DNA from: JBFHNV01 sp965365655
GTDB taxonomy: Bacteria > Pseudomonadota > Gammaproteobacteria > HK1
NCBI GenBank assembly: GCA_965365655.1
Contig: CBDUCN010000063.1
Span: 1 to 18,906 of the forward strand
DNA: 18,906 nucleotides
Direction: 5' to 3'
Within the stretch, counting starts at the first letter, position 1. The number at the start of each line of letters is the position of its first letter. The notes beneath the pieces were generated by a model that was given only the letters and a program-made list of their open reading frames with translations, was not told the origin of the DNA and ran no database searches. This document shows, in pieces, positions 6,992 to 13,182 of this stretch. A program made the position numbers and the translations under genes.

Positions 6992-7921
6992 ATGCAAGCC
7001 CTTCGCATCGCCACCCGCCAGAGCCCGCTTGCCATGTGGCAGGCCCGGCACGTGGCCCAGACCCTGGAAGCGCTGCACGGCGGCCTGCGCTGCGAGCTGC
7101 TGCCGATGCGCACCCAGGGCGACAAGCTGCTGGACGCGCCGCTCGCCAAGGTGGGCGGCAAGGGCCTGTTCGTGAAGGAGCTCGAGACGGCGCTGCTCGA
7201 GGACCGCGCGGACATCGCGGTGCACTCGATGAAGGACGTGCCGGTCGCGCTGCCCGACGGGCTGCACCTGCCCATCATCATGACCCGCGCCGACCCGCGG
7301 GACGCGCTGGTGTCGCGGGACGCGGCGAGTATCGACGCGCTGCCGCACGGGGCCTGCGTCGGCACCTCGAGCCTGCGCCGGCAGTGCCAGATCAAGGCGC
7401 AGCGCCCGGACCTGCGCATCGAGATGCTGCGCGGCGCGGTGGACACCCGGCTCGCGAAGCTGGACGCGGGGGAGTACGACGCCATCCTGCTCGCCTGCGC
7501 CGGGCTCGACCGCCTCGCGCGTGCCGAGCGAATCCGACAGCGCGTGCCGCCCGAGGTGCTGCTGCCGGCCATCGGCCAGGGCGCGATGGGCATCGAGTGC
7601 CGGTGCGACGACGAGCGCACCGCGCAGGCCATCGGCGTGCTGCATCATCCGGAGACCGCGGTGCGGGTCGGCGCCGAGCGGGCGATGAACGCGCGCCTGG
7701 AGGGCGGTTGCCAGGTGCCGATCGCGGGCCACGCGGTGCTGACCCACGGCCGCCTGCACCTGCGCGGGCTGGTCGCGTCGGTGGACGGCGCGACGGTGCT
7801 GCGCGAGGAGGGCTCGGCGGCGCCGGAGGACTTCGAGCGCCTCGGCGTGACGGTGGCGGAAGGGCTGCTGCGCCAGGGCGCGGGGGAGATCTTGCGCGAG
7901 GTGTACGCGGATGCCCGCTGA
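6992..7921 (+). CDS. hemC: Hydroxymethylbilane synthase (porphobilinogen deaminase)
   Basis: A 309-residue enzyme that links four porphobilinogen units into hydroxymethylbilane, the linear precursor of haem, sirohaem and related tetrapyrroles. Family landmarks are LRIATRQSPLAMWQA (4-18), KVGGKGLFVKELE (53-65), AVHSMKDVP (76-84, catalytic Asp82), GTSSLRRQ (124-131), RGAVDTRL (147-154), and EGGCQVPI (237-244), where Cys240 anchors the dipyrromethane cofactor. An in-frame GTG at 6980 would add four residues; I prefer the ATG at 6992 because relatives begin just before LRIATR. A weak -10-like TAGCAT lies at 6956-6961, without a good -35. hemD overlaps its 3' end by 11 nt. Confidence 0.96.
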   Translation: MQALRIATRQSPLAMWQARHVAQTLEALHGGLRCELLPMRTQGDKLLDAPLAKVGGKGLFVKELETALLEDRADIAVHSMKDVPVALPDGLHLPIIMTRADPRDALVSRDAASIDALPHGACVGTSSLRRQCQIKAQRPDLRIEMLRGAVDTRLAKLDAGEYDAILLACAGLDRLARAERIRQRVPPEVLLPAIGQGAMGIECRCDDERTAQAIGVLHHPETAVRVGAERAMNARLEGGCQVPIAGHAVLTHGRLHLRGLVASVDGATVLREEGSAAPEDFERLGVTVAEGLLRQGAGEILREVYADAR

Positions 7922-8708
7922 GGCCGCGCGCGAGGGGGCACCGCTGGCTGGCGCCGGTGTCCTGGTCACGCGCCCGGCACGGCAGGCGGAGCGTCTCGCG
8001 CGGGAGCTCGCGCGCCTCGGTGCGACGGTGCTGCGCTTTCCTCTGGTGCGCATCGGGCCGCCCGTGGACCCCAATCGCGCTCAGGCCCGCCTGGCCGAGC
8101 TGGACCGCGCACACCTCGTGATCTTCGTGAGCTCGAACGCGGTGCGCTTCGCGTTCGAGCTGCTGCCCGAGCTCGCGGGCCACATCGAGGGCGTGACGCT
8201 GGGCTGCCCCGGGGACGCCACCGCCGCGGCGCTGCGTGTGTGCGGCCTGGAGGCGCAGGTCGTGCCGCGCACGGGCACCACCAGCGAGGCGCTGCTGGCG
8301 ATGGAGGAGCTGCAGGACGCCGCCGTCGCCGGGCGAGGCGTGGCCATCGTGAAGGGCGAGGGCGGGCGGGACCTGCTGGAGAGCCGCCTCGAGGAGCGCG
8401 GCGCCCGCGTCACCGCGATCGACGTCTACCGCCGCGAGATGCCTGCGGGCGATCTGCCCGTGTTCCTGGACGAGCACGCGGACGCGCTCACGATGGCCAC
8501 GATCACCAGCGGCGAGGCGCTGTCGAACTTCGCGCGCCTGGGCGGCATGCCCCGGGTGCGCCAGATCCCGCTGGTGCTGCCCAGCGACCGGGTCCTCGAG
8601 CAGGCGGTCGCGCTGGGCTTCGCCGGCCCGTTCTCGGTGCCGGCGCGCATGAGCGACGCGGGCCTCGCGCAGGCCGCGGTGCGCCTGCGCGGGACCCTGG
8701 ACGGCTGA
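7911..8708 (+). CDS. hemD: Uroporphyrinogen-III synthase
   Basis: A 265-residue HemD-family enzyme that cyclises hydroxymethylbilane and inverts ring D to give uroporphyrinogen III. The family is poorly conserved, but the two-lobed pattern is clear: GVLVTRPARQAERLARELARLGA with FPLVRI (about 16-47), FVSSNAVRFAF (70-80), the hinge-region strands GVTLGCPGDATAAALRVCGL, GVAIVKGEGGRDLLESRLEERGARV with DVYRR (about 142-175), and ATITSGEALSNF (about 195-206). The ATG at 7911 lies within the hemC 3' end (11-nt overlap), indicating translational coupling. The hemX/hemY genes that commonly follow hemD in gammaproteobacteria are absent; ptsH comes next after 116 nt. Confidence 0.94.
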   Translation: MPAEAAREGAPLAGAGVLVTRPARQAERLARELARLGATVLRFPLVRIGPPVDPNRAQARLAELDRAHLVIFVSSNAVRFAFELLPELAGHIEGVTLGCPGDATAAALRVCGLEAQVVPRTGTTSEALLAMEELQDAAVAGRGVAIVKGEGGRDLLESRLEERGARVTAIDVYRREMPAGDLPVFLDEHADALTMATITSGEALSNFARLGGMPRVRQIPLVLPSDRVLEQAVALGFAGPFSVPARMSDAGLAQAAVRLRGTLDG

Positions 8709-8824
8709 GCGCGTGAATCCGTCGCAGCGTCCGGCCGGTGACGCCCGCTGCACGCTTCCCGCAGCGCCGCGTGCCGGCGCGCGCGACGCGATCCGCGCGG
8801 CCCGCTGAATCGGAGGGAGGGCCC

Positions 8825-9091
8825 GTGAAACGACAGCTCACGATCGTGAACAAGCTCGGGCTGCACGCTCGCGCGGCGGCCAAGTTCGTGACCTGCGCAT
8901 CGGGCTTCGCGAGCGAGATCGCGGTGCGCCGCGGCGAGCGCGACGTGAACGGCAAGAGCATCATGGGCGTGATGATGCTCGCGGCGGCGCAGGGCACCGA
9001 GATCGAGATCGAGGCGCACGGCGCGGACGCGGAGGCCGCGCTGGACGCGCTGCAGGATCTCGTCGCCTCGCGCTTCGGCGAGGACGAATGA
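8825..9091 (+). CDS. ptsH: HPr phosphocarrier protein
   Basis: An 88-residue HPr/NPr-family phosphocarrier of the phosphotransferase system. It takes phosphate from enzyme I on His14 (NKLGLHARAAAKF, 9-21). The second landmark is VNGKSIMGVMMLAAAQG (41-57), in which Ser45 corresponds to the serine phosphorylated by HPr kinase in organisms that have it. The GTG start at 8825 is chosen over upstream in-frame starts because a strong ribosome site (GGAGGGAGG, 8812-8820) lies right before it and it gives the family length. The stop overlaps the ptsI start (ATGA, 4 nt). The IMGVMML form resembles the regulatory/NPr-like HPr proteins of beta- and gammaproteobacteria. Confidence 0.95.
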   Translation: MKRQLTIVNKLGLHARAAAKFVTCASGFASEIAVRRGERDVNGKSIMGVMMLAAAQGTEIEIEAHGADAEAALDALQDLVASRFGEDE

Positions 9092-10881
9092 GTGCCCGCG
9101 GCGCGACGTCGGCGTCCGGCGCGCATGCAGGCGGCGACCCGATGATCCTCGCGCTGCACGGCATCGGCGCGTCGAAGGGCATCGCGATCGGCAAGGTGTA
9201 CCTCGTCGAGCGCGGCGACATGGAGGTGCAGGAGAAGCGCCTGCCCAAGTCCCGCGTCCAGGGTGAGGTGCGCCGTTTCCGCAACGCGATGCAGACCGCG
9301 CGCAAGGAGCTGGAAGGGGTCAAGGAGCGCATCCCTTCGGACACCGGGCCCGAGATCGCGGCCTTCATCGACACCCACCTGCTGATGCTGGAGGACATCG
9401 CGCTGAGCGCCGAGCCGGTGCGCCACATCCGGGCGCTGCGGTGCAACGCGGAGTGGGCGCTGAAGCTGCAGCGCGACGCGCTGGTGAGCGTGTTCGACGC
9501 GATGGAGGACGCGTACCTGCGCACCCGCCGCGACGACGTGAACCACGTGGTGAGGCGGGTGCAGCGCATCCTGCAGGCCGGGCGCCGCCGCCGCTCGCAG
9601 GTGCTGCCGGTGCGCGGGCGCATCGTGTTCGCCGACGACCTCACCCCCGCCGACACCGTGCTCATGCAGGAGCAGGGCGTGCTCGCGATGATCACGGAGT
9701 ACGGCGGCCCCACCTCGCACACCGCCATCCTCGCGCGCAGCCTGGGCATCCCGGCGGTGGTGGGCCTGCACAACTCGCGTGCGTTCCTGCGCAAGGACGA
9801 GACCGTCGTGGTGGATGGCCGCGAGGGCGTCGTGCTGGTGGACCCGGACAAGGACACCATCGCCTGGTACCGGTCGCTGATCACGCGCCTGGAGCGCAAG
9901 GCCAGCCAGCGCCTGCGCCTGCGCAAGGCGCCGGCGGTGAGCGCGGACGGCGAGCCCATCGGGCTGCAGGCCAACGTCGAGCTGCCGTCCGATCTGGACG
10001 TGGTCGCGCAGGTGGGGGCGGCGGGCGTGGGGCTGTACCGCACCGAGTTCCTGTTCATGAACCGCAAGGATCAGCCCGACGAGGACGAGCAGTTCGAGAT
10101 GTACCGTCAGGTGGCGAACGCCGTGCCCGGCGCGCCGGTCACCATCCGCACGCTGGATCTCGGCGCCGACAAGCAGGTGGACGGGGGGCGTCCCGGTGCG
10201 CCGAACACCTCCAATCCGGCGCTGGGCCTGCGAGCGGTGCGGCTGTGCCTGAAGGAGCCGAGCCTGTTCCGCCCGCAGGTGCGCGCGATCCTGCGCGTGT
10301 CGCACGAGGCGCCGGTGCGCATGATGATCCCGATGATCGCGACCACCCAGGAGGTGGCGCAGGTGATGCAGATCGTCGGCGAGTGCCAGCGCGAGCTGCG
10401 CGACGAGGGCAAGCCGTTCGACGAGAAGATGCCGGTGGGCGCGATGATCGAGGTGCCGGCGGCGGCCGTGTGCGCCGACATCTTCGCGCGCCACCTGGAC
10501 TTCCTGTCCATCGGTACCAACGACCTGATCCAGTACGCGATCGCGATCGATCGCGTCGACGACGAGGTGAACTACCTCTACGACCCGCTGCACCCGGCGG
10601 TGCTGCGCCTCATCCAGACCACCATCCGCGCGGGCCAGAAGGCGGGTATCCCGGTGGCGATGTGCGGTGAGATGGCGGGCGACGCGCGCTACACGCGCCT
10701 GCTGCTGGGGCTGGGCCTCAAGGAGTTCAGCGTCCACCCCGCGGTGCTGCTGGAGATCAAGCAGGCAATCAACGAGAGCCACGTCGGCGAGATGCGCAAG
10801 CTCTCCGCGCGGCTGATGCGCGTGGTGAAGACCTCCACCCGCGACAGCCTGATCGCGCAGATGAACGCCGGCGTCGACTGA
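9088..10881 (+). CDS. ptsI: PTS enzyme I, phosphoenolpyruvate-protein phosphotransferase
   Basis: A 597-residue enzyme I that moves phosphate from phosphoenolpyruvate to HPr. The N-terminal HPr-binding and phosphohistidine domains include GIGASKGIAIGKVYLV (25-40) and ITEYGGPTSHTAILAR (202-217) with active His211. The PEP-binding barrel shows GVGLYRTEFLFM (313-324), GTNDLIQYAIAIDR (476-489) and AMCGEMAGD (524-532) with the catalytic Cys526. There is no N-terminal GAF domain, so this is an ordinary EI rather than the nitrogen-type EI. The ATG at 9088 overlaps the ptsH stop by 4 nt and adds an unusual 18-residue Ala/Gly-rich lead; a second ATG at 9142 would begin right at the conserved core and is a real alternative. 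No EIIA, EIIB or EIIC gene lies in the window. Confidence 0.95.
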   Translation: MSARGATSASGAHAGGDPMILALHGIGASKGIAIGKVYLVERGDMEVQEKRLPKSRVQGEVRRFRNAMQTARKELEGVKERIPSDTGPEIAAFIDTHLLMLEDIALSAEPVRHIRALRCNAEWALKLQRDALVSVFDAMEDAYLRTRRDDVNHVVRRVQRILQAGRRRRSQVLPVRGRIVFADDLTPADTVLMQEQGVLAMITEYGGPTSHTAILARSLGIPAVVGLHNSRAFLRKDETVVVDGREGVVLVDPDKDTIAWYRSLITRLERKASQRLRLRKAPAVSADGEPIGLQANVELPSDLDVVAQVGAAGVGLYRTEFLFMNRKDQPDEDEQFEMYRQVANAVPGAPVTIRTLDLGADKQVDGGRPGAPNTSNPALGLRAVRLCLKEPSLFRPQVRAILRVSHEAPVRMMIPMIATTQEVAQVMQIVGECQRELRDEGKPFDEKMPVGAMIEVPAAAVCADIFARHLDFLSIGTNDLIQYAIAIDRVDDEVNYLYDPLHPAVLRLIQTTIRAGQKAGIPVAMCGEMAGDARYTRLLLGLGLKEFSVHPAVLLEIKQAINESHVGEMRKLSARLMRVVKTSTRDSLIAQMNAGVD

Positions 10882-11286
10882 CGCGCGGCGGGCGCCGTGG
10901 CCCGCTTGCCGGTCCTGGTCAGCGACGGCGCGTGCACGCGCCGGGCGCGCGACGGCGCCTGCTGACAACCTGGTGCGCGGTCGTCCTCCGAGCGCGGAAC
11001 GCGTGCCGGCACCGGCGTTCGGACAAGGCCGCTCCGGTGCGGGGCCGGGGACGGCCATCGACACGCAGCGCACGGCAGGTGCCGCAGCGGCGCGGCATCC
11101 GTTCGCCCGCCTGCACGTGCGCCGCGGCGAGGTCGAGGATGTCGCACTATTCGGAGCAGCTATTTAGACTCCTTCACGCCGCTTGACGGAGCGCCCGCGG
11201 CGCCGGCCCGCGCTCAGGCTTCCATTCCCCCCACCCGCGCCCGCGGCACCGTGCCGAGGCGGCGCGCCGACCACGGGAGACGGCCC
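10882..11286 (+). other. 405-nt intergenic region between ptsI and mgtE
   Basis: No convincing gene is seen here on either strand; open frames lack family similarity and are by-products of GC richness. The region holds the 18-bp palindrome at 10926-10943, an inverted repeat GCACCGG (11009-11015) / CCGGTGC (11034-11040), and one AT-rich stretch around 11141-11170 (TATTTAGACT at 11161-11170) that may be the mgtE promoter, although I see no good -35. I do not recognise an M-box or another magnesium riboswitch. The mgtE ribosome site GGGAGA lies at 11274-11279. Confidence 0.5.
10926..10943 (+). terminator. 18-bp perfect palindrome downstream of ptsI
   Basis: CGGCGCGTG followed immediately by its complement CACGCGCCG, 45 nt after the ptsI stop. 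It would form a hairpin with a tight loop in RNA. There is no T-tract, so it is a possible factor-assisted terminator or a protein-binding site rather than a proven terminator. Confidence 0.3.
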
Positions 11287-12636
11287 ATGGCCGACGAAGA
11301 TCGCCTGCACGAGCTCCTCTCCCTCCTTGCCGACGCGGTGGACCATGGCGAGGGCGCGGCCGTGCGCACGCTGCTGAGCAACCTGCATCCGGCCGAGATC
11401 GCGCAGCTCCTGGAGTCGCTCCCGAGCGAGCACCGCGACGCGGTGTGGGAGCAGCTCGACGACGAGATGCACGCCGACGTGCTGGCCGAGGCCGAGGACG
11501 TCGTGCGCGCCAGCCGCCTGGAGAAGATGCAGCCGCACGAGCTCGCGGCGATGACCCAGGACGTGGACCTGGACGATGCGGTGGACATCCTCCAGGACCT
11601 GCCCGAGGAGCGCGTCGAGGACGTGCTCGACGCGATGGACGCGCAGAACCGCCAGCGCCTGGAGCAGGTGCTGCGCTACGACGAGGAGACCGCCGGCGGT
11701 CTGATGAACGTCGACGTGCTCACGATCCGCCCGGACGTGAGCCTGGAGGTGGTCGCGCGCTACCTGCGGCGCAAGGGCGACATCCCGGAGAAGACCAACC
11801 GCCTGATGGTTCTCGACCGCGACGGGCGCCTGGTCGGGGTGCTGCGCCTCGCGCTGCTGATCACCGAGGACCCCGAGGACCTGGTCCGCGATCACATGGA
11901 GACCGACTTCCCCGGCATCCCGGCCGATGCGTCCGATCACGAGGTCGCGCAGATCTTCGAGCAGCGCGACCTGATCTCCGCGCCGGTGGTGGACGCCGAA
12001 GGCCGGCTGCTCGGGCGCATCACGGTGGACGACGTGATGGACGTCATCCGCGAGGAGGGCGAGCGGTCGCTGATGGCCACCGCGGGCCTGGACGAGGAGG
12101 ACGACGCGTTCGAGCGCGCGGTGGTCTCCGCGCGCAAGAGGACGCCGTGGCTGGCTGCGAACCTGGCGACGGCGCTGCTCGCGGCATGGGTGATCGGGCT
12201 GTTCGAGGCCACCCTGCAGCAGGTGGTCGCGCTGGCCATCCTGATGCCGGTGGTCGCGAGCATGGGCGGCATCGCCGGCAGCCAGACGCTGACCGTCGTG
12301 ATCCGGGCCATCGCGCTCGGGCAGGTGGGGTCCAGCAACGCCCGCTGGCTGGTCACGAAGGAGCTGGCGGTGGGACTGTTCAGCGGCCTGCTGTGGGCGC
12401 TGGTGATGGCGGTGATCGCGGCGTGGTGGTTCGCGAGCCCGGTGCTGGGCCTCGTCGCGGCGGCGGCGATCGTCGTCAACCTGCTCGTCGCGGCGGTCTC
12501 GGGGGCCAGCATCCCGCTGCTGCTGAAGCGCCTGCGCATCGATCCGGCGCTTGCCGGCGGCGTGATCCTGACCACGGTCACGGACGTGGTGGGCTTCGTG
12601 GCCTTCCTGGGGCTCGGGACCCTGCTGTTGCTCTAG
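11287..12636 (+). CDS. mgtE: MgtE-type magnesium channel/transporter
   Basis: A 449-residue MgtE, a Mg2+-gated inner-membrane Mg2+ channel. The cytosolic N domain (1-130) is rich in acidic helices (LHPAEIAQLLESLP and repeats). Two CBS domains follow (about 135-255; ETAGGLMNVDVLTIRPD, SAPVVDAEGRLLGRITVDDV), then a plug helix and five membrane helices (about 288-447). The pore helix text PVVASMGGIAGSQT (321-334) and the conserved Asp433 in TVTDVVGF match the ion-selective Asp432 of the Thermus protein. The ATG at 11287 has GGGAGA seven bases upstream. Length is normal, yet the TAG stop belongs to the left end of the repeat element that starts at 12633. mgtE next to ptsHI is known from other beta- and gammaproteobacteria with a regulatory PTS. 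Confidence 0.95.
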   Translation: MADEDRLHELLSLLADAVDHGEGAAVRTLLSNLHPAEIAQLLESLPSEHRDAVWEQLDDEMHADVLAEAEDVVRASRLEKMQPHELAAMTQDVDLDDAVDILQDLPEERVEDVLDAMDAQNRQRLEQVLRYDEETAGGLMNVDVLTIRPDVSLEVVARYLRRKGDIPEKTNRLMVLDRDGRLVGVLRLALLITEDPEDLVRDHMETDFPGIPADASDHEVAQIFEQRDLISAPVVDAEGRLLGRITVDDVMDVIREEGERSLMATAGLDEEDDAFERAVVSARKRTPWLAANLATALLAAWVIGLFEATLQQVVALAILMPVVASMGGIAGSQTLTVVIRAIALGQVGSSNARWLVTKELAVGLFSGLLWALVMAVIAAWWFASPVLGLVAAAAIVVNLLVAAVSGASIPLLLKRLRIDPALAGGVILTTVTDVVGFVAFLGLGTLLLL

Positions 12637-12801
12637 CAGGATGGTGAAAAAGCGCATCCTGCGCATTTTCACCTCGCTGCGCCGAAGACGCGGTCTCCGG
12701 CTTGCTCCGAACATCAAGCACTTGCGTGCTCGATGTTCGCCGGTGCATCCCTGCACCGGGCGCAGGCTGGCGAAAAATGTAGTTCTTCGCCAGCCTGCTA
12801 G
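12633..12801. repeat. 169-bp palindromic mobile-type element (MITE-like) built of five hairpins
   Basis: The ends are CTAGCAGG (12633-12640) and its exact complement CCTGCTAG (12794-12801). The imperfect terminal repeats extend to 25 bp with 19 matches. Inside are five consecutive hairpins: 12643-12673 (8+5 bp, loop TCC), 12681-12701 (4+4 bp), 12708-12739 (8+5 bp, loop TTGC), 12740-12759 (8 bp, CCGGTGCA, loop TCCC) and 12762-12798 (13+2 bp, GCAGGCTGGCGAA). Four of these stems carry one mismatch; three are A opposite C, which become G-U pairs in a minus-strand RNA. The element is less GC-rich than its surroundings and has no reading frame for a transposase. CTAG at both ends could be a 4-bp target duplication or part of the repeat. 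A non-autonomous element or REP/BIME-type repeat is the best reading; a second copy would prove it. Confidence 0.72.
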
Positions 12802-12825
12802 CCGGCTGTAGCGCTTCGACGAGCC

Positions 12826-12853
12826 AAAAAAAAAGCGGCCCGTGAAGGGCCGC
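12826..12853 (-). terminator. Strong Rho-independent terminator reading the minus strand
   Basis: GCGGCCC (12835-12841) and GGGCCGC (12847-12853) form a perfect 7-bp stem with a 5-nt loop. On the minus strand this is followed directly by nine T (A9 at 12826-12834 on the plus strand). This is the only textbook intrinsic terminator in the window, and no recognisable minus-strand gene lies upstream of it. On the plus strand no T-run follows, so it does not serve mgtE in the classic way. Confidence 0.8.
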
Positions 12854-12972
12854 AGTATTCGCGATTCGCAAAGCCCCTGGGTCGAGGACTCCGGAGAGTC
12901 GGGGCCAGCTCACGCTGACTCAGGAGAGGCATCCATGCTGGCGGAGGAGAGGCCGCCTGCGCTCATCCCTGG
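12826..12972 (-). ncRNA. Candidate small RNA ending at the orphan minus-strand terminator
   Basis: A minus-strand transcript must plausibly end at the T9 terminator, yet none of the open frames here looks like a gene. A -10-like GATACT at 12984-12979 would give an RNA of about 147 nt, although its -35 is poor. The RNA would carry CUCUCC three times (complements of GGAGAG at 12893, 12923 and 12946), twice placed in or next to hairpin loops (stems GACUC/GAGUC at 12887-12900 and GGCGG/CCGCC at 12940-12957). CUCUCC is complementary to Shine-Dalgarno-type GGAGAG. No known RNA family is recognised. The 5' end is a guess. Confidence 0.3.
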
Positions 12973-12986
12973 ACCGTGAGTATCCG

Positions 12987-13005
12987 CGTTCCCGGCCCGG
13001 GAACG
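12987..13005. promoter_or_regulatory. 19-nt perfect palindrome, possible operator
   Basis: CGTTCCCGGCCCGGGAACG has 9-bp perfect arms around one central C. It lies just upstream of the -10-like GATACT of the putative minus-strand small RNA and about 180 nt upstream of the stress-protein gene. It could bind a dimeric regulator or form a hairpin. No regulator family is assigned. Confidence 0.4.
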
Positions 13006-13082
13006 ATGTGACAAATCGCACCTTCCGGGGGCGGCGGCGGGCTGCGCGGCCGCACGCGCCCGCGCGCGGCGGGCGTCACCGA

Positions 13083-13131
13083 TTGACGCACGTCAGTGCC
13101 CGAGGCCGGGGCGCGGTGCACGATTTATATT
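13083..13131 (+). promoter_or_regulatory. FNR/Anr-like box and promoter of the universal stress protein gene
   Basis: TTGAC-GCAC-GTCAG at 13083-13096 resembles the FNR/Anr/Dnr consensus TTGAT-N4-ATCAA; the arms TGAC/GTCA are perfectly symmetric and both outer C/G changes are tolerated variants. A -10-like TATATT lies at 13126-13131, with an overlapping weaker CACGAT at 13119-13124. Depending on which hexamer is used, the box is centred between about -41 and -49, near the class II activator position. Universal stress genes in proteobacteria are often under FNR/Anr control. The sites are seen; the regulator is inferred. Confidence 0.5.
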
Positions 13132-13182
13132 GGGCGTCCGGCCGGGGCCGGATGAACCGCAGCGCACCCGAGGAGCTTCCTG

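Noticed and set aside
8738..8824. Upstream extension of ptsH
   Set aside because: The frame is open, but the strong ribosome site at 8812-8820 and family length place the start at the GTG at 8825.
8503..11073. Minus-strand open frame of about 856 codons antisense to ptsHI and hemD
   Set aside because: Same reasoning: it mirrors codon bias of hemD, ptsH and ptsI, with no recognisable domain.
10882..11286. Possible magnesium riboswitch before mgtE
   Set aside because: I found no recognisable M-box core; the inverted repeat at 11009-11040 lies upstream of the likely promoter.
12578..12913. Minus-strand open frame of 111 codons across the repeat element
   Set aside because: It is read through palindromes and the terminator, with no family features; palindromic repeats often give spurious frames.
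12935..12979. 14-codon plus-strand frame with a good ribosome site (CAGGAGAGG)
   Set aside because: It lies upstream of the likely usp promoter, so it is not a leader peptide of that mRNA; the GGAGAG is one of three repeats in the candidate RNA region.
12854..13020. tRNA, glycine riboswitch, 6S or SRP RNA
   Set aside because: None of the conserved loops of these RNAs is found on either strand; only the unassigned GGAGAG/CUCUCC repeats and short hairpins are seen.
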